Part shown: positions 1 to 6,373 of the stretch, piece after piece
Layout of the letters: each line of letters opens with the position of its first letter
Position numbering within the stretch: position 1 is the stretch's first letter
Source of the DNA: CAZBUK01 sp964495085
GTDB lineage: Bacteria > Bacteroidota > Ignavibacteria > T3Sed10-11
Direction of reading: 5' to 3'
Assembly (NCBI GenBank): GCA_964495085.1
Contig: CAZBUK010000069.1
Span: 1 to 22,309 of the forward strand
DNA: 22,309 bases
Position numbers and translations under genes: made by a program
Notes under the pieces: model-generated
Told to the model about the DNA's origin: nothing
The model's database searches: none
Seen by the model: the letters and a program-made list of their open reading frames with translations, nothing else

Positions 1-18
1 AACCAAACGGAGCTAAAA

Positions 19-372
19 ATGGAAAAGTATATGCTTATTTTCAAAGGTGGATTTTATGATGATGCTAATCTTTCACCCGATGAAATTCAGGGTAAAATGG
101 GTGAATGGTTTGCCTGGATTCAGGAATTGCAGAAGCAGGATAAATATGTTGGTGGTGAACCACTGCTTAAAGGAGGGAAAATCTTATCAAAACAAAGTAA
201 CAAAATTGTTGTTACCGATGGTCCTTTTCCTGAAGCAAAAGAATTGGTGGGCGGTTATTTTATTGTAAATGCAAAAGATCTGGATGAAGCTTCCGAAATT
301 GCCAAAGGGTATCCCGATTTTAATCTCGGCGGCTCGGTTGAAGTAAGACCGGTAATGAAGATAGAAATGTAG
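19..372 (+). CDS. YCII-related (DGPF-type) small protein
   Basis: A 117-residue protein of the YCII-related superfamily. The opening MEKYMLIFKGG strand, the central VTDGPFPEAKELVGGYFIV segment (the DGPF motif, with a following GGYFI strand) and the C-terminal VEVRPVM strand match the family's dimeric ferredoxin-like fold and usual length. Family members are often found near sigma factors or as small stress or catabolic enzymes, and no specific reaction can be assigned. The start is supported by a CGGAG ribosome binding site at 8-12. The gene is visibly AT-richer (many AAA, GAA, TTT, GTT codons) than the GC-rich-codon genes that follow, and is separated from them by a terminator hairpin, so it probably belongs to a different transcription unit and perhaps has a different origin. 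Confidence 0.85.
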   Translation: MEKYMLIFKGGFYDDANLSPDEIQGKMGEWFAWIQELQKQDKYVGGEPLLKGGKILSKQSNKIVVTDGPFPEAKELVGGYFIVNAKDLDEASEIAKGYPDFNLGGSVEVRPVMKIEM

Positions 373-383
373 GTAAAAAAATA

Positions 384-411
384 AAAACAAGCCAAGCCGT
401 TCGCTTGTTTT
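384..411 (+). terminator. Hairpin terminator after the YCII gene
   Basis: AAAACAAGC (384-392) and GCTTGTTTT (403-411) form a perfect 9-bp stem with a 10-base loop. The A-rich left flank and T-rich right arm give the shape of a (possibly bidirectional) rho-independent terminator, 12 bases after the YCII stop codon. Confidence 0.7.
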
Positions 412-490
412 GTGGATTGTTCTTTTGTATCATTCATATGAAATTTTCAGATAATTTATGAACTATTGTACTCAGGAGAAGATCTACAAC

Positions 491-2170
491 ATGAAAAGCG
501 GATTAAACAGGTACAGCCGTCGTCTTACCTCGGAAAAAGCGCAGGTCGGATCCCAGGCAATGTTATACGGCATCGGTCTCACCGAAGAGGAATTCCGGAA
601 ACCCCAGGTCGGTATCGTCAGTATGGGGTGGGAGGGTAACCCGTGCAATATGCACCTGAACGACCTGGCGAAGGTGGTAAAAAAAGGCGTCCGGGAAGCA
701 GGTCCCGTCGGTCTGATTTTTCACACGATAGGTGTAAGCGACGGAATTTCCATGGGCACCGAGGGTATGAAGTATTCTTTACCGTCACGGGACATCATAG
801 CGGATTCCATAGAAACGGTAGTTCAGGCCCAGTGGTATGATGCAGTGATCGCGCTTCCGGGGTGCGATAAGAATATGCCCGGTTCGGTAATGGCGATGGC
901 ACGCTTGAACAGACCGTCGCTCATGATCTACGGCGGTACCATCCGTCCCGGGTTCAGCGGGGACAAGAAACTCGACATCGTATCCGCTTTTGAAGCGTAC
1001 GGCGAATATTTGTCGAAGAAAATCGGAGACGACGAATTGCAGGATGTGCTTCATCATGCATGTCCCGGAGCGGGCGCGTGTGGAGGCATGTATACCGCGA
1101 ATACAATGGCGGCTGCGATAGAAACACTCGGGATGAGTTTACCCTACAGCTCGTCTACGCCGGCAACGTTGGAACAGAAAACGGAGGAATGCCGGCAGGC
1201 GGGGAAAGCGATCCTCAATCTCCTGGAACAAGATATCAAACCATCCGTGATATTAACGCGTGCGGCTTTTGAAAATGCCATTACCGTCGCGATCGCGCTG
1301 GGAGGATCGACCAATGTGGTTATTCACCTGCTTGCAATCGCCAAAGCCGCAGACGTACCGTTGAAACTCGACGACTTTCAAACGATCAGCGATAGAACTC
1401 CGTACATCGCGGATCTGAAGCCGAGCGGCAAATACGTCATGGAGGACCTGCATGCGGTCGGCGGCGTCCCGGCGGTGCAGAAATTACTCTTGAAAGAGGG
1501 ATTGATACAGGGAGATTGTATGACGGTAACCGGAAAGTCGCTTGCAGAAAATCTGGAATCGGTACCGGGACTTGCAGAGGACCAGCGGGTCGTCTTCTCC
1601 CTAAACCAACCGCTCAAATCTACCGGTCATCTCAATATTCTGTATGGAAACCTGGCAAAAGAGGGGGCGGTTGCGAAGATAACCGGAAAAGAGGGAATGC
1701 GATTTTCGGGACCTGCGCGTGTATTCGATTCTGAGGAGGAATGTCTTCATGCCCTGGAAAACGATATTGTCAAACCTGGAGACGTCGTTATCATTCGCTA
1801 TGAAGGTCCCAGAGGCGGCCCCGGGATGCGTGAAATGTTAAGTGTTACATCCGCGATCATGGGTGCCGGCCTGGGGAAGAGCGTTGCCCTGGTTACGGAC
1901 GGACGGTTTTCGGGGGGAACCCACGGTTTTGTCGTGGGACATGTAACTCCGGAAGCGCAAACCGGCGGCGTTATTGCAATTGTGCGGGACAGTGATACCG
2001 TTACCCTGGATATAGATAAGAAAACAATAGATGTCTCATTGTCGGAGAATGAGATCGCGGAAAGATTCAGGACGTGGGTTCAGCCCGCCTATAAGGCACG
2101 AAGCGGCATTCTCTATAAATACCTCCGGTCTGTTTCGTCGGCGTCTGAAGGATGTGTCACCGATGAATAG
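491..2170 (+). CDS. ilvD: Dihydroxy-acid dehydratase IlvD
   Basis: Dehydrates 2,3-dihydroxy-isovalerate and 2,3-dihydroxy-3-methylvalerate to the keto acids that precede valine and isoleucine (cytosolic Fe-S enzyme, IlvD/Edd family). With the chosen start it has 559 residues, the normal IlvD length. The three cluster-ligand cysteines are visible: C52 in NPCNMH, C125 in GCDKNMPG and C197 in GACGGMYTANTM; their spacing (73 and 72 residues) is that of the plant-type enzymes. The C-terminal half has the usual GPRGGPGM and TDGRFSGGTHGFVVGH motifs. An upstream in-frame ATG at 458 exists, but AGGAGA at 474-479 positions ribosomes on the ATG at 491 and the extra 11 residues have no family counterpart. 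No clear promoter is seen in 412-490. It heads the branched-chain block but is separated from ilvB by an independent promoter. Confidence 0.97.
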   Translation: MKSGLNRYSRRLTSEKAQVGSQAMLYGIGLTEEEFRKPQVGIVSMGWEGNPCNMHLNDLAKVVKKGVREAGPVGLIFHTIGVSDGISMGTEGMKYSLPSRDIIADSIETVVQAQWYDAVIALPGCDKNMPGSVMAMARLNRPSLMIYGGTIRPGFSGDKKLDIVSAFEAYGEYLSKKIGDDELQDVLHHACPGAGACGGMYTANTMAAAIETLGMSLPYSSSTPATLEQKTEECRQAGKAILNLLEQDIKPSVILTRAAFENAITVAIALGGSTNVVIHLLAIAKAADVPLKLDDFQTISDRTPYIADLKPSGKYVMEDLHAVGGVPAVQKLLLKEGLIQGDCMTVTGKSLAENLESVPGLAEDQRVVFSLNQPLKSTGHLNILYGNLAKEGAVAKITGKEGMRFSGPARVFDSEEECLHALENDIVKPGDVVIIRYEGPRGGPGMREMLSVTSAIMGAGLGKSVALVTDGRFSGGTHGFVVGHVTPEAQTGGVIAIVRDSDTVTLDIDKKTIDVSLSENEIAERFRTWVQPAYKARSGILYKYLRSVSSASEGCVTDE

Positions 2171-2174
2171 TCAG

Positions 2175-2247
2175 AGGCATATCGAAGGAGGTGAGAAATA
2201 TAACAAATATGCCTGTGAAGAGGGAATGTTCGTCGTGTAGTTTGTAG
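2175..2247 (+). promoter_or_regulatory. Perfect Shine-Dalgarno in a hairpin loop with a 12-codon mini-ORF
   Basis: AGGCATAT (2175-2182) and ATATGCCT (2207-2214) form a perfect 8-bp inverted repeat. The loop contains AAGGAGGTGA (2185-2194), a 10-base perfect match to the 16S anti-Shine-Dalgarno. The only start codon just downstream is ATG 2209, inside the right arm, opening a 12-codon ORF, MPVKRECSSCSL, that stops at 2247. The spacing from the SD (14 bases) is long. Whether this is a translated mini-gene, a ribosome standby site or an ilvD 3' end element cannot be decided from sequence. Confidence 0.35.
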
Positions 2248-2317
2248 AAAATAAAAGAGATGTATTCCCGACCATGGTAGATCGGGGTAAATAACCTGAA
2301 AAATGTTGTAAAAACAC

Positions 2318-2346
2318 TTGACAAAGAGAGTATAAAATCTTATTAT
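2318..2346 (+). promoter_or_regulatory. Sigma-70-type promoter of the ilvB leader transcript
   Basis: A consensus -35 TTGACA (2318-2323), a 17-bp spacer and a -10 TATTAT (2341-2346). Predicted transcription start is about 2352-2354. It lies about 40 bases before the leader peptide ATG and makes ilvBNC-cimA independent of ilvD transcription. Confidence 0.75.
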
Positions 2347-2349
2347 CAG

Positions 2350-2374
2350 TACTATACTTTAGTCAAGTACAGTA
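2350..2374 (+). promoter_or_regulatory. Imperfect 25-bp dyad at the transcription start: operator candidate
   Basis: TACTATACTT (2350-2359) and AAGTACAGTA (2365-2374) are inverted repeats matching at 9 of 10 positions around a 5-base centre (TAGTC). The dyad directly follows the -10 box and covers the predicted +1. This position suits a repressor operator; in RNA it would form a 5' hairpin. The binding protein is unknown. Confidence 0.45.
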
Positions 2375-2394
2375 GACCAATAATACTCTGGATA

Positions 2395-2538
2395 ATGGGA
2401 CAGTTTACATCTATAGGACTCCTTAACCCTCCTGATGCGATCGCATCGGCACGTCCCGTTTCCGTAGTACTCCCGCTCGGTATTATTATCGTTATTGTTA
2501 ACCTACTGGTTATTCTAGGGCTAATTATTATTAGCTGA
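2395..2538 (+). CDS. Ile/Leu/Val-rich leader peptide of the ilvB operon
   Basis: A 47-codon ORF, too short for routine gene calling, placed between the 2318-2346 promoter and ilvB. The first half is mixed (MGQFTSIGLLNPPDAIASAR). From residue 23 to the end, 19 of 25 residues are Ile, Leu or Val, including runs of three Ile codons at 2482-2490 and 2524-2532. This is the arrangement of ilv attenuator leader peptides such as E. coli IlvL and IvbL, although the sequence is not homologous and the peptide is longer. The ATG at 2395 is the only usual start codon in this frame between the upstream in-frame stop (TAG 2278-2280) and TGA 2536-2538. No strong Shine-Dalgarno precedes it, which lowers certainty about the start. 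A single hydrophobic membrane peptide is the alternative reading, but promoter, position and downstream RNA pairings favour a leader. Confidence 0.75.
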   Translation: MGQFTSIGLLNPPDAIASARPVSVVLPLGIIIVIVNLLVILGLIIIS

Positions 2539-2662
2539 TGAAATAACCGGAGGTTAACCAAGAACATACCTGACATTACAAATCCCGAAACGCTAAACTG
2601 AAACAAGGTACAACGAGGTTCGCCTCCGGTGTAAAGCGACCGTCATATTCATTAATGAGGCG
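2508..2662 (+). promoter_or_regulatory. Attenuator-like alternative RNA structures ending at a small-ORF ribosome binding site
   Basis: Four mutually exclusive arms can be read. Arm 1 GGTTATT (2508-2514, within the leader codons) pairs with AATAACC (2542-2548), enclosing an inner GCTAAT/ATTAGC hairpin (2520-2525, 2530-2535). Arm 2 ACCGGAGG (2546-2553) overlaps that and pairs perfectly with arm 3 CCTCCGGT (2623-2630). Arm 3, through CGCCTC (2621-2626), can instead pair with arm 4 GAGGCG (2657-2662), which contains the GAGG ribosome binding site of the ORF starting at 2667. A local GAGG-TTCG-CCTC hairpin (2615-2626) also competes. A ribosome finishing the leader would cover arm 2 and leave arms 3 and 4 paired (off). 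Stalling on the Ile/Leu/Val codons would free arm 2 to take arm 3 (on). No U-tract follows arm 4, so the model is translational attenuation, possibly with polarity, rather than intrinsic termination. Confidence 0.6.
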
Positions 2663-2666
2663 ACTT

Positions 2667-2849
2667 ATGCAATACGATCAACAGATAGTACCGGATTCGA
2701 CAGGCGACAGCGCGCATGATTATGATTACTTCGGCGAATACCTCACTCCCGAAGGCATGATCCGCACGCCGTACTCTCCGGTGAAAAAAGAAACCCCCGC
2801 GGCCGGTATCGGTACAAACACCGACCAACAACATTCTTATAACGCGTAA
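2667..2849 (+). CDS. Small 60-residue protein of unknown function, coupled to ilvB
   Basis: I do not recognise this protein. From ATG 2667 it has 60 residues, starting MQYDQQIVPDSTGD, acidic and Tyr-rich in the middle (HDYDYFGEY) and polar at the end, with no membrane segment. An in-frame ATG at 2655 would add MRRL, but GAGG at 2657-2660 is well spaced (6 bases) for ATG 2667. Codon choice (GGC, GCG, CTC, ATC, CCG) resembles that of the flanking ilv genes, which favours real coding. Its stop codon TAA (2847-2849) overlaps the ilvB ribosome binding site AAAGGAA (2848-2854), so translation through this ORF should influence ilvB initiation. It may matter as a coupling cistron rather than for its product. 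Confidence 0.5.
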   Translation: MQYDQQIVPDSTGDSAHDYDYFGEYLTPEGMIRTPYSPVKKETPAAGIGTNTDQQHSYNA

Positions 2850-2860
2850 AGGAACTCGCC

Positions 2861-4708
2861 ATGCACTTGAACGCTTCCAAAGAGGCAACGGAACAAGTAA
2901 TGACAGGCTCTGAAATCTTCGTACGCAGTTTGATCGCAGAAGGTGTAGAGGTCGTTTTCGGTTACCCCGGAGGAGCGGTGATCGGCATATACGACGCCCT
3001 GCATGACATATCGAATATAAAACATGTCCTCACCCGCCATGAACAGGCGGCAACGCACGCGGCAGAGGGCTATGCAAAGGCAACCGGAAAACCCGGAGTT
3101 GTGCTGGTGACCTCCGGTCCCGGGGCCACAAACACCGTTACCGGGATAGCCGATGCATTCATGGATTCCGTCCCCATCGTCGTGTTCACAGGACAGGTTC
3201 CGCTTCCCCTTATCGGCAACGACGCATTTCAGGAAGCCGATATTGTGGGGATAACGAGACCGATCACCAAGCATAATTTTCTTGTCCGCGATGTGACCGA
3301 ACTTACGCGTACCATCAAAGAGGCGTTCTTTATTGCCACGACAGGGCGGCCCGGTCCTGTCCTTGTCGATCTTCCGAAGGATGTCATGGCACAGCAGACG
3401 AAATTCGATTACCCCTCCAAAGTCTATATCCGAAGCTACAATCCGAAAACGCACGGACACCAGAAACAGATCCAGCGCGCTGCCGATATGATCAATGCGG
3501 CCAAGCGCCCCATCCTCTACGTCGGAGGGGGTACTATCATGTCCGACGCCGCAGAGGAGCTAACCGCATTTGCAGAGAAGCTGCAATGTCCGGTTACGAC
3601 CACACTGCACGGACTCGGCGCGTTCCCGGAAAATAATTCGCTCGCGCTGGGTATGCTCGGCATGCACGGGACCTGGTACTCGAACAAAGCTGTGAACGAG
3701 TGCGACGTTCTCATCGCCGTGGGTGCGCGGTTCGACGATAGAGTTACGGGTAAAGTTGAAGCATTTGCACCTTATGCCCGGAAGATTCACATCGACATCG
3801 ATCCGGCAGCCATAAGTAAAAACGTCAAGGTCGACGTTCCTATCGTCGGTGACGTGAAAAAAGTATTGCAGAAACTGATCAATCTCGTCAAACCGCTCGA
3901 TACAGAATCCTGGCTGACTGAGATCGACCGGTGGAAGCAGGAACACCCGCTTCGCTTCAAAGCAGGTAAGGAAATCCGTTTCCAATCGGTTATGCGGAAA
4001 CTTGCGGAGATAACAAACGGCAATGCGGTCATCATAACGGATGTCGGACAGCACCAGATGTGGGCAGCACAGATGTTTACCTTCGTGCATCCGCGATCCC
4101 ATATCACCTCGGGAGGCTTGGGGACGATGGGATTCTCGCTTCCGGCCTCCATGGGCGCTGCGTTCGGACGGAACGACCTTCCGGTCGTCTCCATCAGCGG
4201 CGACGGCGGTATACAAATGAACATCCAGGAAATGGCAACCCTCGTCGAGCACCGCGTCCCCCTTAAAATCTTCATAATAAACAATGGTTATCTCGGAATG
4301 GTAAGACAGTGGCAGGAGTTGTTCTGGAAAAGAAGATATTCCCACGTGGCGTTGCTCAATCCCGATTTTGTGAAGCTTGCGGAAGCGTACGGTGCTCGCG
4401 GTATGCGGGCCACAACGACGTCGGAGATCGAATCGGTTATTCAACAGGCGCTCGCCTACAACGATGGTCCTGTTGTGGTGGAATTTAAAGTTGTCCAGGA
4501 AGACAACGTCTTTCCGATGATCCCGTCCGGACAGAGCGTCTCCGAGATGATCGATATCCCGGACGGTCTCCTTGAAATGAATAACCCCGAAGATCCCGAG
4601 GAAGAGGTTATCTGGGTCCCCAAAGGAAATCAACAATTGTACGATGAAAGGAAAGAAAAGCATGGCGCAGATGACCCTGCAGCAGAATACGCACATACCG
4701 TCAAATAA
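2861..4708 (+). CDS. ilvB: Acetolactate synthase large (catalytic) subunit
   Basis: ThDP-, Mg- and FAD-dependent acetohydroxyacid synthase: joins two pyruvates, or pyruvate with 2-ketobutyrate, in the first common step to valine/leucine and isoleucine. Domain order is the ThDP pyrimidine-binding domain (about residues 15-180) with FGYPGGAVIGIYDAL and the catalytic glutamate E61 in TRHEQAATHAAEGYA; the central FAD/transhydrogenase-like domain (about 205-340) with GARFDDRVTGK; and the ThDP diphosphate-binding domain with GDGG (447-450) and the paired NNG at 474-476. At 615 residues it is about 40 longer than E. coli isozymes because of a charged C-terminal tail. AAAGGAA at 2848-2854 supports ATG 2861. 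The 3' end overlaps ilvN by 47 bases, as expected for co-translated subunits. Regulation by the upstream attenuator is inferred. Confidence 0.97.
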   Translation: MHLNASKEATEQVMTGSEIFVRSLIAEGVEVVFGYPGGAVIGIYDALHDISNIKHVLTRHEQAATHAAEGYAKATGKPGVVLVTSGPGATNTVTGIADAFMDSVPIVVFTGQVPLPLIGNDAFQEADIVGITRPITKHNFLVRDVTELTRTIKEAFFIATTGRPGPVLVDLPKDVMAQQTKFDYPSKVYIRSYNPKTHGHQKQIQRAADMINAAKRPILYVGGGTIMSDAAEELTAFAEKLQCPVTTTLHGLGAFPENNSLALGMLGMHGTWYSNKAVNECDVLIAVGARFDDRVTGKVEAFAPYARKIHIDIDPAAISKNVKVDVPIVGDVKKVLQKLINLVKPLDTESWLTEIDRWKQEHPLRFKAGKEIRFQSVMRKLAEITNGNAVIITDVGQHQMWAAQMFTFVHPRSHITSGGLGTMGFSLPASMGAAFGRNDLPVVSISGDGGIQMNIQEMATLVEHRVPLKIFIINNGYLGMVRQWQELFWKRRYSHVALLNPDFVKLAEAYGARGMRATTTSEIESVIQQALAYNDGPVVVEFKVVQEDNVFPMIPSGQSVSEMIDIPDGLLEMNNPEDPEEEVIWVPKGNQQLYDERKEKHGADDPAAEYAHTVK

Positions 4709-5213
4709 CGGAACGAAGAAAACCAAGCATACTATCTCGATTCTCGTGGAAAACAGATTCGGCGCATTCAACAGAATAGCGGGCCTGTTTGCTGCGAAAG
4801 GATACAACCTCGAGAGTATCACCGTCGGACCGACGGACGATGACTCGCTCTCCCGTATGACTGTCGTCGTCCGCGCAGACGACGAGGTCGTCGAACAGAT
4901 TACAAAGCAGCTGAACAAGCTGATCGACATACTGAAGGTGGTCGACCTGACGTTCGAAAGTTTTGTCGAACGCGAGCTCGTTTTGATCAAGGTTTGCTCG
5001 GATCCCGAGACGAGGTCGGAGATAATGCAGATCGCTGAAATTTTCAGAGCGAAGATCGTCGATATCAGTCCGCGCGCGCTGACCATCGAAGCAACGGGAA
5101 GCGAACAGAAGGTAGACGCGATCATCAAGATGTTGAAGCCCTTCGTCATTAAAGAGATCGCGCGGACGGGAAGGGTCGCTCTCAAGCGTGAATTCCAGGG
5201 AGAGGTATACTGA
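4662..5213 (+). CDS. ilvN: Acetolactate synthase small (regulatory) subunit
   Basis: Regulatory subunit that activates IlvB and usually confers valine feedback inhibition. After a 20-residue polar N-terminus, the ACT domain begins at HTISILVENRFGAFNRIAGLFAAKGYNLESITVG, the hallmark of IlvN/IlvH. A second ferredoxin-like C-terminal domain follows (ELVLIKVCSDPETRSEIMQIAEIFRAKIVDI), giving the long (about 160-180 residue) form. ATG 4662 is preferred over the in-frame ATG 4644 because an AAAGGAAAG ribosome binding site lies between them, 6 bases before 4662. It is translationally overlapped with ilvB and is followed after 64 bases by ilvC. Confidence 0.95.
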   Translation: MAQMTLQQNTHIPSNNGTKKTKHTISILVENRFGAFNRIAGLFAAKGYNLESITVGPTDDDSLSRMTVVVRADDEVVEQITKQLNKLIDILKVVDLTFESFVERELVLIKVCSDPETRSEIMQIAEIFRAKIVDISPRALTIEATGSEQKVDAIIKMLKPFVIKEIARTGRVALKREFQGEVY

Positions 5214-5277
5214 CCCGGCCGGTCCCGGCTACCAGGAGCTCGAATAAGCATACAGTCATCCGAAGAAGGAGCACGTA

Positions 5278-6333
5278 ATGGCAGTAATTGATTTTGGCGG
5301 CGTACAGGAAGAAGTAGTGACGCGCGACGAATTCCCCTTGACGAAGGCGCGCGACGTACTCAAAGATGAAGTCGTTGCGATCGTCGGCTACGGCCCCCAG
5401 GGACATGGACAATCGCTGAACCTGAAAGATAACGGCATCAATGTTATCATCGGCCAGCGAAAAGGGGGACAGGGTTGGAAGCATGCAATTGATGACGGAT
5501 GGAAAGAAGGTGAGAATCTCTTCTCCGAGATAGAAACCGTCATCGATAAGGCTACCGTCGTCCAGTATCTGTTGTCCGATGCGGGCCAGAAGGAACAATG
5601 GGGTTTGGTTTTCAGCCGTCTGAAAAAAGATCAGGCGCTTTATTTCTCCCACGGATTTTCTGTAGTGTTCCATGAACAAACCGGCGTAATTCCTCCGCCT
5701 TTTGTAGACGTTATCCTTGTTGCACCGAAAGGAGCGGGAAGAACGGTCCGTTCGAATTTTCTCGCGGGCAGCGGCATCAATGCCAGCTTTGCCGTATTTC
5801 AGGATGCAACCGGCCGTGCCCGGGAGCGTGCGATCGCACTCGGGATAGCGGTGGGTTCGGGATTTCTTTTTCCGACGACGTTTGAAAATGAGGTCTACTC
5901 AGATCTAACCGGAGAGCGGGGAATTCTCATGGGAGCTATCGCCGGCGTGATGAAGGCGCAGTACGATTTGCTCAGAAAAATGGGACACTCACCGAGCGAA
6001 GCGTTTAACGAAACCGTCGAAGAAGCTACGCAGAGTCTCTATCCGCTGGTCGGAAAGAACGGCATGGACTGGATGTTCGCCTCATGCAGCACCACGGCCC
6101 AGCGAGGCGCTCTCGACTGGTCGAAGAAATTCGAAGCGGCGGTCAGTCCGTTGTTCGAAGAACTGTATCGGAGCGTTACATCGGGAAACGAGACGAAGCG
6201 GGTTCTCGACGCGTGCAGCGCGCCCGATTACCGCAGGAAGCTGACGGATGAGCTGGATGAATGGAAGAATTCAGAGATGTGGAAAACCGGCGCGGCGGTC
6301 AGATCGCTGCGTCCTGAGAATTGGGGGAAATAA
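5278..6333 (+). CDS. ilvC: Ketol-acid reductoisomerase (class I, Bacteroidota-like)
   Basis: Isomerises and reduces acetolactate or acetohydroxybutyrate to the dihydroxy acids used by IlvD. It has 351 residues: an N-terminal Rossmann domain with GYGPQG (37-42) and a C-terminal knotted helical domain with EVYSDLTGERGILMGAIAG, SPSEAFNETVEEATQSLYPLV and NGMDWM plus CSTTAQRGALDW. The MAVIDFGG start and ENGMDWM/STTAQRGALDW style resemble Bacteroides and fungal enzymes more than E. coli IlvC. The loop after beta-2 reads R61-K-G-G-Q-G-W67 and lacks the Ser/Thr residues that usually hold the NADPH 2'-phosphate, so cofactor preference is open. AAGGAG at 5266-5271 supports the start. It sits between ilvN and cimA in one apparent operon. 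Confidence 0.96.
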   Translation: MAVIDFGGVQEEVVTRDEFPLTKARDVLKDEVVAIVGYGPQGHGQSLNLKDNGINVIIGQRKGGQGWKHAIDDGWKEGENLFSEIETVIDKATVVQYLLSDAGQKEQWGLVFSRLKKDQALYFSHGFSVVFHEQTGVIPPPFVDVILVAPKGAGRTVRSNFLAGSGINASFAVFQDATGRARERAIALGIAVGSGFLFPTTFENEVYSDLTGERGILMGAIAGVMKAQYDLLRKMGHSPSEAFNETVEEATQSLYPLVGKNGMDWMFASCSTTAQRGALDWSKKFEAAVSPLFEELYRSVTSGNETKRVLDACSAPDYRRKLTDELDEWKNSEMWKTGAAVRSLRPENWGK

Positions 6334-6373
6334 ATTTCTCATGATAAAAATCTCTTAACGGCAAGGAAATCAA

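Noticed and set aside
458..490. Upstream in-frame start for ilvD
   Set aside because: The ribosome binding site lies between this ATG and the one at 491, and the added residues have no family counterpart.
2267..2286. CCCGA/TCGGG hairpin as an ilvD terminator
   Set aside because: The stem is only 5 bp with a 10-base loop and no T-tract follows.
2837..3460. A 207-codon - strand frame opposite the 5' end of ilvB
   Set aside because: It is a mirror of conserved ilvB codons, with no ribosome binding site and no family resemblance.
3560..5251. A 563-codon open frame on the - strand opposite ilvB and ilvN
   Set aside because: It is antisense to two certain genes with intact motifs; its translation is low-complexity, Ser/Arg/Phe-rich and resembles no family. 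The openness follows from the codon bias of the + strand genes.
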